Below, one piece after another: positions 25,462 through 33,596 of a DNA stretch of 64,000 bases. Source of the stretch: Candidatus Intricatilinea gracilis (GTDB lineage Bacteria > Pseudomonadota > Gammaproteobacteria > Burkholderiales > Burkholderiaceae_C); the NCBI GenBank assembly GCA_016702605.1, contig JADJDQ010000002.1, positions 517,001 through 581,000 on the forward strand, in the 5' to 3' direction. Position 1 is the first letter of the stretch. The number at the start of each line of letters is the position of its first letter. Under the pieces are notes generated by a model. That model was given only the letters and a program-made list of their open reading frames with translations, was not told the DNA's origin and searched no databases. The position numbers and the translations under genes are program-made.

Positions 25462-26706
25462 TCACCTGACGAACTCTGTCGCGTGGCCGAAATGCTGGTT
25501 GACCTTGCCGTGGCCTTCGGTCGCCACGGCGACGAGGACCTTCATGTCGGCGGCGACGTTCTCGAGGTCGAAAGCGGCGGCGAGGGCGTCGACCTTGGCC
25601 TGGTGCTGCGACTCACGTTCGAGTTCGACCTTGGCCTGGTAGGCGCGGCGTTTGTCGAGGTCGTAGACCACGTCCATGGCCTCGATCTTGTCGAGCGTGA
25701 ACTCCTCGCTGCGGTCTTCACCGAGCAGGCCCACGGCATCGGCGCGGCACTGGCGGCAATGGCGCATCAGGTTGGCACCGCCCATGCAGGCGTCCTGCAC
25801 GGCCTTGAGCTCTTGTGCGGTCGGGCCACGCTGGCCGGTCAGGCCGAAGACGGTGCCGTGTTCGGCCTCGCTGATCAGCGGCATGATGTTGTGCAGGAAG
25901 GCGCCGCGTTTCTTGACCTCGCGGTTCACCTCGATCAGGTGTTCGTCGTTGACGCCGGGGATCAGCACCGAGTTGATCTTGGTGAGCACGCCACGTGCAG
26001 TCAGCATCTCGAGCCCGAGCATCTGGCGCTCGTGCAGGATGCGTGAAGCCTCGACACCGGTGACTCGTTTGTGGTCCCAGAAGATCCACGGGTAGATCTT
26101 GGCGCCCACCTCGGGGTCGACCATGTTGATGGTGATCGTGACGTGGTCGATGTTGTACTTGCAGATCTCGTCGACCATGTCGGGCAGAGCCAGGCCATTG
26201 GTCGACAGGCACAACTTGATGTCGGGCGCCTTCTCGCTCAGCGCACGCATCGTGTCGAAGGTCTTCTTGGGATTGGCCAGTGCGTCGCCCGGGCCGGCAA
26301 TGCCGAGCACCGTCATCTGCGGAATCTCGCTGGCCACGGCCAGCACCTTCTTCACGGCCTGCTCGGACGTGAGCTTCTGGCTCACCACACCGGGGCGCGA
26401 TTCGTTGCTGCAGTCGTACTTGCGATTGCAGTAGTTGCACTGGATGTTGCAGGCCGGTGCCACGGCCACATGCATGCGGGCAAAGTGGTGATGTGCCTCT
26501 TCGCTGTAGCAGGGATGGTTCTTGACCTTGTCCCAGATCTCGGCCGGCATGTCGTCGGGGCCACCCGACGAGCCACAACTGGCCTTGCCTTCACCACCAC
26601 TGGTGCCGCAGCCGCCGCCGGTGGCAGGCAGGTCGATCATCTGGCTGACCACCTGACGACCCTTGCGCAGGTCAGCGATGTTGACGAAGGTGGTGGCAGA
26701 CGACAT
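25462..26706 (-). CDS. nifB: FeMo-cofactor biosynthesis radical SAM protein NifB, C-terminally cut by frameshift
   Basis: NifB makes NifB-co, the Fe-S-carbide core of FeMo-co, from two [4Fe-4S] clusters and SAM. The 414-residue frame holds the complete radical SAM core: CNIQCNYCNRKYDC (CxxxCxxC), the FeS-ligating HPCYSEEAHHHFARMH segment and C-terminal MRHCRQCRADAVG. After NQHFGHATEF, where family members continue QVYE, the frame hits TGA. Skipping two bases restores QVIE, which shows a frameshift. ATG 26706 has GGAG five bases upstream. The core alone resembles the natural two-domain-less NifB of archaea, so activity is possible. Confidence 0.9.
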   Translation of the reverse strand: MSSATTFVNIADLRKGRQVVSQMIDLPATGGGCGTSGGEGKASCGSSGGPDDMPAEIWDKVKNHPCYSEEAHHHFARMHVAVAPACNIQCNYCNRKYDCSNESRPGVVSQKLTSEQAVKKVLAVASEIPQMTVLGIAGPGDALANPKKTFDTMRALSEKAPDIKLCLSTNGLALPDMVDEICKYNIDHVTITINMVDPEVGAKIYPWIFWDHKRVTGVEASRILHERQMLGLEMLTARGVLTKINSVLIPGVNDEHLIEVNREVKKRGAFLHNIMPLISEAEHGTVFGLTGQRGPTAQELKAVQDACMGGANLMRHCRQCRADAVGLLGEDRSEEFTLDKIEAMDVVYDLDKRRAYQAKVELERESQHQAKVDALAAAFDLENVAADMKVLVAVATEGHGKVNQHFGHATEFVR

Positions 26707-26758
26707 GGCAACTCCGTTCATGGGGGCCGCCACAAATGGGCGGTGATGCAGGCTGTTT

Positions 26759-26774
26759 TGCGAGAGCCGTGCCA
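26759..26774 (-). promoter_or_regulatory. Candidate sigma54 promoter of nifB
   Basis: On the minus strand TGGCACGGCTCTCGCA matches TGGCAC-N5-TTGCA except for one base in the -12 element, with GG and GC at correct spacing. It lies about 50 bases upstream of the nifB start codon and downstream of a NifA-type site. Confidence 0.75.
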
Positions 26775-26842
26775 ACCCCGTGCGCCACAGGGAAAGGCCC
26801 ATGAATCAAGCACTTGCGACGATTGGGCGGCGCGTCGGCCTG

Positions 26843-26858
26843 TGTGTGGATCGCGACA
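26843..26858 (-). promoter_or_regulatory. Candidate NifA site upstream of nifB
   Basis: TGT-GTGGATCGCG-ACA fits the NifA consensus exactly (the motif is palindromic). It is centred about 85 bases upstream of the sigma54 element. A further short palindrome TGTGCGTCGCACA follows at about 26869. Confidence 0.7.
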
Positions 26859-26886
26859 AAGAAGACATGTGCGTCGCACAAGTACA

Positions 26887-26909
26887 AACGCCGGGCTGGG
26901 CCCGGCGTT
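26887..26909 (-). terminator. Terminator hairpin after nifA
   Basis: A perfect 10-base-pair GC-rich stem (AACGCCGGGC / GCCCGGCGTT) with a three-base loop follows the nifA stop by about 25 bases. On the minus strand the stem is followed by TGTACTTGT, a weak U-rich tail. It would separate nifA from nifB, in keeping with the separate nifB promoter. Confidence 0.65.
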
Positions 26910-26933
26910 CGACAAGGCAAGCGCTGCGACGCG

Positions 26934-28741
26934 TCAGAACTTGTGCACTTCGATGTTGTGCTTCTGCAGCGCATAACCCAGCTGACGCGGCGTGACGCGC
27001 AACAGGCGTGCGGCCTTGGCCTGCACCCAGGCACATTGCTCCATGGCCCAGATGAGGCGCTCGCGTTCACCTTCGGGTGGTTCGTTGCCGAACTGGCGTG
27101 GTGTGCTGGCGATGTGTTCGGTCGGGCCGATACGAACGACCTCGTCGGGTGAGTCGACGCCGCCCCAGCCCGTGTCGGGCACAAACCCCGACGGCGCGCC
27201 CGAGGCCGGCGCCGAGGCGCAGTCGCTGCAGCTCGACCGCGCGGCTGCAGTGGCAGGCTCGCGGGCCACCTCACGTCCCGGCTCGCGGGCCGGTGCACGC
27301 AGCGGCAGGTGCAATGGCGTGGGCATGCTGATGGGTGACACGGCATCGGCCTTGTCGACGTGGTGCAGCGTCTGGGTCAGGCAGCGGTTTTGCCTGCAGG
27401 GAAAGGCCACCCCACGGATCACGTCGCCCTGCACCATGGTGGCGGTGCGTTCGATGCAGTTCTCGATCTCGCGCACATTGCCGGGCCAGTAGCAGTGCGT
27501 GAGCACTTCCATGGCATCGGGCGCAACACGCAGCTTGCGCCGGTTGTCCTTGTTGAAGCGGGCGATGAAGTGGTTCACCAGCGGCGGTATGTCGTCGCGA
27601 CGCTCGCGCAGCGGCGGCAGGAAGATCGACACCACATTGATCCGGTAGTACAGGTCGGCGCGGTACTCACCCCGTGCCACCATCTTCTCGAGATCGCGGT
27701 TGGTCGCGAAGATGAGGCGCACGTCGACCTTGATCGAACGATTGCCCCCCACCCGTTCGAACTCGCGCTCCTGCAACACACGCAGCAACTTGGCCTGGAA
27801 GGACGGCGAGATGTCACCCACCTCGTCCAGGAACAACGAGCCACCATGGGCCTGCTCGAAGCGGCCCTTGCGGTCCCCCACCGCGCCGGTGAAGGCGCCG
27901 CGCTCATGTCCGAACAACTCGCTTTCGAGCAGCGACTCGGTCAGTGCGGCGCAGTTGACCTTGATGAAGGGCTGGTCCTTGCGCGGCGACAGGAAGTGGA
28001 TGGCACGCGCGATCGCCTCCTTGCCGGTGCCCGATTCACCGCGCAGCAGCACCGTGGCGCGTGAGGGTGCGGCCTGGTGCACTTCGGCAAACACCTGCTG
28101 CATGGCGCGCGACACCCCACCACGTTGTCGAGTGTGGGCGCGCCGATGGGCTCGGGCTTGAGCGCCTTTTGCAACCGGGTCGATTCGAGCAACAGGCGCT
28201 GATGTTCCGCGCTCACTGCGCGCGACAACACCAGGCTTTGCGCCATCAAGGCGGCCACCATGGTGAGCACCCGCTGATCATCCGACAGCCGGGCATTTCC
28301 TTCCACGCTGCGTTGCGCAGCCAGCACGCCCAGCACGGCATGTTCGGTCTTGATGGGCACGACGATGAAGGACATCATCAACCCGTCCTGCGCGCTGAAG
28401 GCGCCGGTGCGATCGATGAACTCGGCCGACTGGCTGACGTCGGGCACCGTGACCGGCATGCCCGACTGGTAGACCCGCCCGATCACACCTTCGCCGTTGT
28501 CCCACGAGCCACGGTCGAACTGCGCGCGGTCCATGCCAACGGCCGTGTGTACGCGCAGCTGTTCTTCTTCCTTGTCGGCCAGCACGATCATGGCGCGCTC
28601 CAGGCCGACGTGCGCCGTCAACACATTGAGCGCGGCGCGGAAACTTCGTTGCAGGTCCAGCGAACTGCCCAGGATGCGGCAGATCTCGTAGACGGTGATC
28701 AGCTCGACGTGTGAACGTTCCTGTTGGCTGGCGCGGAGCAT
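26934..28741 (-). pseudogene. nifA: NifA transcriptional activator, broken by a one-base frameshift
   Basis: NifA is the sigma54-dependent activator of nif operons. An N-terminal GAF domain (residues about 20-170) is followed by the AAA+ domain with Walker A GESGTGKE, GAFTGA and the FLDEVGD Walker B, and a Fis-type helix-turn-helix at the C terminus. The frame breaks at TLDNVVG: one G is missing in a G4 run (28115-28118), and adding one G restores VGVSRAMQQVFAEVHQ. The AAA+/linker region has Cx11Cx19Cx4C (C in HCYWPGN, ENCIERT, PCRQNRC), the oxygen/iron-sensing motif of NifA proteins that do not need NifL. No nifL is seen. A sequencing error in the homopolymer is possible. Confidence 0.9.
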
Positions 28742-28918
28742 GGTCGACCTCTCTCACGTGTTTGGCGCCCGGTGCATGCACGGATGATGTGCGCCGGGGC
28801 TTGTTGCGCATCGACCCGGGGCGCCAGTGGTTGTGGCGCCGGGCTGCGTGAGATGAAGTGCAAGAAACCGGCCCGGTCAGGGCCAATGCGGACCGAATTT
28901 GTGTCCGGTCGTCAAGAT

Positions 28919-28932
28919 TTGACGAATGTCAA
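28919..28932 (-). promoter_or_regulatory. FNR/FixK-type box upstream of nifA
   Basis: TTGACGAATGTCAA is a perfect inverted repeat matching the TTGA-N6-TCAA core of FNR/FixK-type sites. An overlapping second repeat (CGTCAAGATTTGACG) gives three TTGAC half-sites. It lies about 180 bases before the nifA start and at the 3' end of the ferritin-like gene. Oxygen control of nifA would fit, but the long leader is unusual, and the structure could instead be a weak terminator. Confidence 0.4.
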
Positions 28933-29390
28933 ATTGCGCGCGTGCGGGCTGCAATCAGTCGTTCGAGTTCGGCGACGTGTTGTGATTCTTCGTCGGCGAA
29001 TTCGGCCGCGATGCCGCGCAGCTCGAGGTCCTGGGTCGTGGCTGCAATGGCGGCGTAATAGGCATGGCCGCGCCGCTCGCTGCCCAGCGCCAGGTTCAAG
29101 GCGTCGATGCCGTCCATCTGGGCGTCCACCCCGGCCCACTCGGCCGTTTCGGGCGACGTGCCATCAGGCCACTGATAGTCGTCGAGCCCCATCTCGGGCA
29201 GATCGCGAAAACCGCCGCGCGCCACCGCCTCGGCCAGATGTTTGCGCGAGAAGAAGGCCATGCGCGCGAAGAACTCCTTGAGTTCGGCATTGCCGTCGGT
29301 CGTCATCGCCGCAGTGAGTTCTTCATAGCGCCGGGCGGCTTCGCGTTCGAGCTGGATGGCGTGTGCTAAAAATAGTTCGACGTCGTTCAT
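28929..29390 (-). CDS. Ferritin-like/rubrerythrin-type di-iron protein
   Basis: The 153-residue all-helical protein has two ExxxR/ExxH-type helices: LEREAARRYEEL near residues 14-24 and SERRGHAYYAAI near 104-115, plus DEESQHVAELE near 133-143. These supply carboxylates and histidine for a di-iron site. Related genes often follow fixX in nif clusters of betaproteobacteria, where they may store iron or remove oxygen and peroxide. It starts four bases after the fixX stop, so it belongs to the fix unit. Confidence 0.85.
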   Translation of the reverse strand: MNDVELFLAHAIQLEREAARRYEELTAAMTTDGNAELKEFFARMAFFSRKHLAEAVARGGFRDLPEMGLDDYQWPDGTSPETAEWAGVDAQMDGIDALNLALGSERRGHAYYAAIAATTQDLELRGIAAEFADEESQHVAELERLIAARTRAI

Positions 29391-29394
29391 ATAT

Positions 29395-29697
29395 TCAACC
29401 GAACTTAAAAAGGATGCCGTGCCCACCGCGCGGATATTCCCAGGCGACGTTGGAAAACTCGGAGCAGACGACGCGGCAGCTGCCACATTCGAGGCAACCG
29501 TCGGTGATGAGCGTGACGTTGCCGTTGCCTTCGGCCTTGTAGCAGGCCGCCGGGCACACATAGGTGCACTGCTGGGCCTTGCAGTCGTTGGCGCAGACCT
29601 CGGGCTTCTTGATCTTGATGTGCGGGCGACCGTGGTCGACCTTGTAGCGGTTCTGGAAGAGTTTTTCTTCCACATTGACCGAACTGACGTGGCTCAT
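29395..29697 (-). CDS. fixX: Ferredoxin-like protein FixX
   Basis: The 100-residue protein has the FixX pattern CTYVCPAACY and CLECGSCRVVCS with one [4Fe-4S] cluster, and the N-terminal KLFQNRYKVDHGRPHIKI sequence typical for the FixX family. It accepts electrons from FixC in the FixABCX complex that bifurcates NADH electrons to quinone and ferredoxin/flavodoxin. Its ATG overlaps the fixC stop (ATGA). Confidence 0.95.
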   Translation of the reverse strand: MSHVSSVNVEEKLFQNRYKVDHGRPHIKIKKPEVCANDCKAQQCTYVCPAACYKAEGNGNVTLITDGCLECGSCRVVCSEFSNVAWEYPRGGHGILFKFG

Positions 29698-31001
29698 CGC
29701 GTGGCCCTCCAGATCTTGAATGCGTCACCCACCAGGCCGGTGAGCTTGCGCGCCGACTTGAAACTGCCCATCACCTCGCGTTGTTTGCTGCTCTTGTCGA
29801 CACCGTCGACGGTGAACATCGAATGCGCCGCGCGGTTCACCAGGCCCGGATAGACGGTGAAGAAATGCGGGCTGGTTTCCAGCACCTCGGGCAGGTGGCG
29901 GTACTTCTTGAGATCCTTCATCACGAAGCTCTCGTCCAGCGCCTTCTTGTACGGCGCCAGGCTGTTGGCCGTGATCGGCTTGCCCGAGGCCTTGGCGGCA
30001 ATCACCGTCTCGGCGGCCAGACGGCCGGTGGTCATCGCCAGGTTCGAGCCTTCTCGGTGCACCGAGTTGACGAAGCCACCCGAGTCACCCACGATCATCC
30101 AGCCATTGCCGTAGACCTTGGGCACGGCGTTGAAGCCACCTTCGGGGATGAGGTGAGCGCAGTACTCCTTCATCTCGCCGCCTTCGATCAACGGGGCGAT
30201 CGACGGATGGGCCTTGAGTTTTTCGAGCAGCGCGTAGGGCGTGGTCTTCTTGGGGTTGTCCTTGAAGTCGCCGAGCATGCAGCCCACACCGATGGTGAGT
30301 GAATCCTTGTTGGTGTACAGGAAACCCGTGCCGACCATGCCTTCGGTGACCGAACCCATCAGTTCGATGACGACACCTTCGTCTTCCTTGACGTTGAAGC
30401 GCGACTGCAGCACCTCCTCGGGCAGGAAGAGGATTTCCTTGACCGCCAGCGCCACCGTCTTGCTCGACAGTTCGCCGTGGAAACCGGCCTTGCGCGCCAG
30501 CGTCGAGTTGACACCGTCGGCCAGGATCACCACGTCGGCAAACACGTCGCCGCCCAGGCGGTCGCAGCGCACACCCACCACCTGGTCACCGTCCATCAGC
30601 AGTTGCTCGACGGTGGTCTCGCAGATCAGCAGGGCGCCGGCTTCGCGAACCTTGGCGCTGAACCACTTGTCGAACTGCGCACGGATGATGGTGTAGCGGT
30701 TGTAGGGCGGCTTGTTGTAGTCGTCGCTGCGGTAGTGGGTGCCGACGAAGCTCACGTCGTCGAGCAGCCACATGCGCTGTTCGATGATGTGACGTTCCAG
30801 CGGCGCATCGTCGCGGAAGTCGGGGATGATCTTTTCCAGCGCATCGCTGTACAGGATGGCGCCCTGCACGTTCTTCGAGCCCGGGTATTCACCGCGCTCG
30901 ATCTGCAGCACCTTGAGGCCGGCCTTGGCCAGCGTGTACGCCGCGGCGTTGCCCGACGGGCCCGCACCCACGACGATGGCATCGAATTTCTCAGGACTCA
31001 T
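29694..31001 (-). CDS. fixC: FixC flavoprotein (ETF-ubiquinone oxidoreductase-like)
   Basis: The 435-residue protein begins with an FAD-binding fold (FDAIVVGAGPSGNAAAYTLAKAG) and continues with the GG/ATG blocks of the ETF-QO family, including GSKNVQGAILYSDALEKIIPDF and WMIVGDSGGFVNSVHREGSNLAMTTG split over the FAD site. It transfers electrons from FixAB to quinone and FixX. ATG 31001 immediately precedes SPEKFDAI. Confidence 0.95.
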   Translation of the reverse strand: MSPEKFDAIVVGAGPSGNAAAYTLAKAGLKVLQIERGEYPGSKNVQGAILYSDALEKIIPDFRDDAPLERHIIEQRMWLLDDVSFVGTHYRSDDYNKPPYNRYTIIRAQFDKWFSAKVREAGALLICETTVEQLLMDGDQVVGVRCDRLGGDVFADVVILADGVNSTLARKAGFHGELSSKTVALAVKEILFLPEEVLQSRFNVKEDEGVVIELMGSVTEGMVGTGFLYTNKDSLTIGVGCMLGDFKDNPKKTTPYALLEKLKAHPSIAPLIEGGEMKEYCAHLIPEGGFNAVPKVYGNGWMIVGDSGGFVNSVHREGSNLAMTTGRLAAETVIAAKASGKPITANSLAPYKKALDESFVMKDLKKYRHLPEVLETSPHFFTVYPGLVNRAAHSMFTVDGVDKSSKQREVMGSFKSARKLTGLVGDAFKIWRATR

Positions 31002-31085
31002 GACAACCCCTCGTCTGACGAATACATCAGCCGATCCCCCGAGGGGATGGCGCGCGTTGAATGACACAGTTCCATCACGGCTCCT

Positions 31086-32210
31086 TCAAGCAACCTTGCG
31101 GATGCGCTTGTCCAGATGGACACGGAATGCCTGCGTCAGCACCGGCAACACCTGCATGGCGTTGCCGACGATGCCGTAGTGGGCGAAGTCGAAGATCGGC
31201 GCGTTGGCATCGGTGTTGATCGCGACGATCACGTCCGACGCCTCCATGCCCACACGGTGCTGGATGGCGCCACTCACACCGGCGGCGATGTAGAGCTTGG
31301 GACGCACCGTCTTGCCGGTCTGGCCGACCTGGCGTTCGGTCTCGCACCAGCCGGCCTGGGTGACGGCGCGTGTGGCACCCACCTCGGCGCCCAGCACACG
31401 AGCCAGTTCCCACACCAGCTTGAAGTTGTCGGCATTTTTCAGGCCCTTGCCGCCCGAGACGATGATGTCGGCATAGGCCAGGTTCACCGTGTTGCGGTTG
31501 GCATCGGGGATGAATTCGAGCAGCTTGGTGACGATGTCGGTCTCGATCATGCCCAGCTCCATCGTGATGATGTCGCCGCTGCGGCTCTCGTCGCGTTTGG
31601 GCATGGGCGCGGTGCGCGGGCGCATCGTCGCCATCTGCGGCCGGTAGGCCAGCGTCATGATCGTGCACAGCAAGCTGCCGCCAAAGGTGGGGCGCGTGGC
31701 CGCCAGTGCACGACCGTCGATGTTGAGTTCGGTGCAGTCTGCCGTCAGGCCCGTGCCCAGCGTGGTGGCCACCGAACCGGCCAGGTCGCGGCCCATGGTG
31801 GTGGCGCCCAGCAGCATGATCTCGGGCTGGTAGGTGTTGACCAGGTCGGTCAGGCCCTTGGTGAACGGCTCGTTGCGGTAGCCCTGCAGCACCGGGTTAC
31901 GCATGATGTAGCAGTGATCGGCGCCGTAGACGTACGCCTCCTTGGCATAGTCCTCGAGCTTGTCGCCCGCGCCGCCCAGCAGCACACCACTGACCTCGAC
32001 GCCCAGCTTGTCGGCCAGCTTGCGGGCCTCACCCATCAGCTCCCAGCTCACGCTGTGCACCTGGCCGCGGTCGTGCTCGATGAAGACCCAGACACCCTTG
32101 TAGGCCTTCAGGTGCTCGGGCAGTTCGGTGCTGCGGCCACTGCGGCCTGCAGTCTTGGCGGCGCCAGCGGCGGCAGCGGCTGCCATTGCGGGCTTGTCGG
32201 GTTCGGCCAT
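31086..32210 (-). CDS. fixB: Electron transfer flavoprotein alpha subunit FixB
   Basis: The 374-residue protein has an Ala-rich N-terminal extension, the ETF alpha N-terminal domain (GVWVFIEHDRGQVHSVSWEL) and the FAD-binding C-terminal domain with VSGGKGLKNADNF, QVGQTGKTVRPKLYIAAGVSG and the AINTDANAPIFDFAHYGIVG block. FixB binds the second FAD of the FixAB bifurcating core. It is 40 bases from fixA. Confidence 0.95.
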   Translation of the reverse strand: MAEPDKPAMAAAAAAGAAKTAGRSGRSTELPEHLKAYKGVWVFIEHDRGQVHSVSWELMGEARKLADKLGVEVSGVLLGGAGDKLEDYAKEAYVYGADHCYIMRNPVLQGYRNEPFTKGLTDLVNTYQPEIMLLGATTMGRDLAGSVATTLGTGLTADCTELNIDGRALAATRPTFGGSLLCTIMTLAYRPQMATMRPRTAPMPKRDESRSGDIITMELGMIETDIVTKLLEFIPDANRNTVNLAYADIIVSGGKGLKNADNFKLVWELARVLGAEVGATRAVTQAGWCETERQVGQTGKTVRPKLYIAAGVSGAIQHRVGMEASDVIVAINTDANAPIFDFAHYGIVGNAMQVLPVLTQAFRVHLDKRIRKVA

Positions 32211-32250
32211 GTGTCTACTCCTGTGGATGGGGGCGCAGCGGCTCGGGCGT

Positions 32251-33102
32251 TCAAGCGCTCAGGCGCTCGACGGTCTCTTGCTCGAGCGTCGGGTGGGTGG
32301 TGAAGATCTTCTGCAGCAGGTTCAGGCAGACGTCGTTGACGTTGGCGCCATCACCCACCTCCTGCATGTCGGCGCGCTGGCTGCGCGACTTGGGCGCAAA
32401 CACCTTGCTGACGATGGTGGGGCTGCCCTTCAGGCCGATCTTGGTGATGTCCTCGATGCCGGCGTCGTCCTTGTTCCACTTGCGCACCGGCACACGCGCT
32501 GCGCGCAGCATGTCGTCCATGGTGGCGAAGCGCATCTCGTTGGTGCCTTCGAGCATGGTGATCAGGCTGGGCAGTTTGGTCTGCAGGCGCTGCACACCGC
32601 CTTCGGCACGGCGCTCCACGGTGATCGAACGGCCATCCAGATCCAGGTCGTTGATCTTGCTGACATAGGTCAGCAGGTTCCAGCCCAGCCGTTTGGCGAT
32701 GCCGGGGCCGACCTGCGCGGTGTCGCCGTCGATGGTCTGTTTGCCGGTGAACACCAGATCGACCGCCTGATCCTGGCTGATCTTGCGGATGGCGGCCGTC
32801 AGCGCGTAACTGGTGGCCAAGGTGTCGGCGCCGGCAAAGGCGCGGTCGGTCACCAGGATGGCGTCGGTCGCACCGAAGCTGATGCACTTGCGCAGCGCGT
32901 CTTCGGCCTGCGGCGGGCCCATGCAGAGCATGGTCACGCGCCCGCCGAACTTGTCCTTCAGGCGCAGCGCTTCTTCGAGCGCAAACAGGTCGTAGGGGTT
33001 GACGATGGCCGGCACACCCTGGCGCATGATGGTGTTGGTCACCGGGTGCACACGAATCTGGGCTGAATCGGGCACCTGCTTGATGCAGACAACGATGTGC
33101 AT
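32251..33102 (-). CDS. fixA: Electron transfer flavoprotein beta subunit FixA
   Basis: The 283-residue protein has the ETF beta signature (HIVVCIKQVPDSAQIRV, NPYDLFALEEALRLKD, VTMLCMGPPQAE and ATDAILVTDRAFAGADTLAT). With FixB it oxidises NADH and splits the electrons between FixC/quinone and low-potential acceptors for nitrogenase. It follows nifW by 72 bases and belongs to the nifV unit. Confidence 0.95.
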   Translation of the reverse strand: MHIVVCIKQVPDSAQIRVHPVTNTIMRQGVPAIVNPYDLFALEEALRLKDKFGGRVTMLCMGPPQAEDALRKCISFGATDAILVTDRAFAGADTLATSYALTAAIRKISQDQAVDLVFTGKQTIDGDTAQVGPGIAKRLGWNLLTYVSKINDLDLDGRSITVERRAEGGVQRLQTKLPSLITMLEGTNEMRFATMDDMLRAARVPVRKWNKDDAGIEDITKIGLKGSPTIVSKVFAPKSRSQRADMQEVGDGANVNDVCLNLLQKIFTTHPTLEQETVERLSA

Positions 33103-33174
33103 GGACGGGTCTCCTGAGTGACTCGAAAGAAGGTTTGGAAGTGACCGGTGCGGCGACGTCTGCGGGCGTCGGCT

Positions 33175-33546
33175 TCAGGCGGCGCGCATGGCCTGTTGCA
33201 TGCCCACGGCGGGCTTGCGACGATCGGCCAGGCTGTTCTTCAGGCCCGCCATCGACACATGCGACTGCCCGTCCACGTCCTGAAAGACCTTGAAGACCTT
33301 TTCCTTGGCCGCGGTCGACACGGTGAAGTCCGCATAGGCCTGCAGCAGCAGCTCGCGGTAACGCTTGAACATCTCGATCTCGTTCAGCCCGGCCAGGCCT
33401 TCGGCGCGGTGCAGGTACTGATAGAAGCGCTTGAGGATGTGCAGCCGGTTCACGTTGACGACACGTTCGTCGTAGGCGATGCCGAAGAACTCGAGGAATT
33501 CATTGGCGCTGGACAGGGCCTTGAGCTGGTCGATGAAGCCGTTCAT
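33175..33546 (-). CDS. nifW: Nitrogenase-stabilizing/protective protein NifW
   Basis: The 123-residue helical protein carries the NifW pattern: LSSANEFLEFFGIAYDERVV, NVNRLHILKRFYQYL and FKRYRELLLQAYADFT. NifW takes part in MoFe protein maturation and protection from oxygen. It lies 50 bases behind nifV. Confidence 0.95.
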   Translation of the reverse strand: MNGFIDQLKALSSANEFLEFFGIAYDERVVNVNRLHILKRFYQYLHRAEGLAGLNEIEMFKRYRELLLQAYADFTVSTAAKEKVFKVFQDVDGQSHVSMAGLKNSLADRRKPAVGMQQAMRAA

Positions 33547-33596
33547 GCATGCCTCCGTGGGTTGAGTGGTCGAGGGGTGAACAAGGGTGCAGCCGC

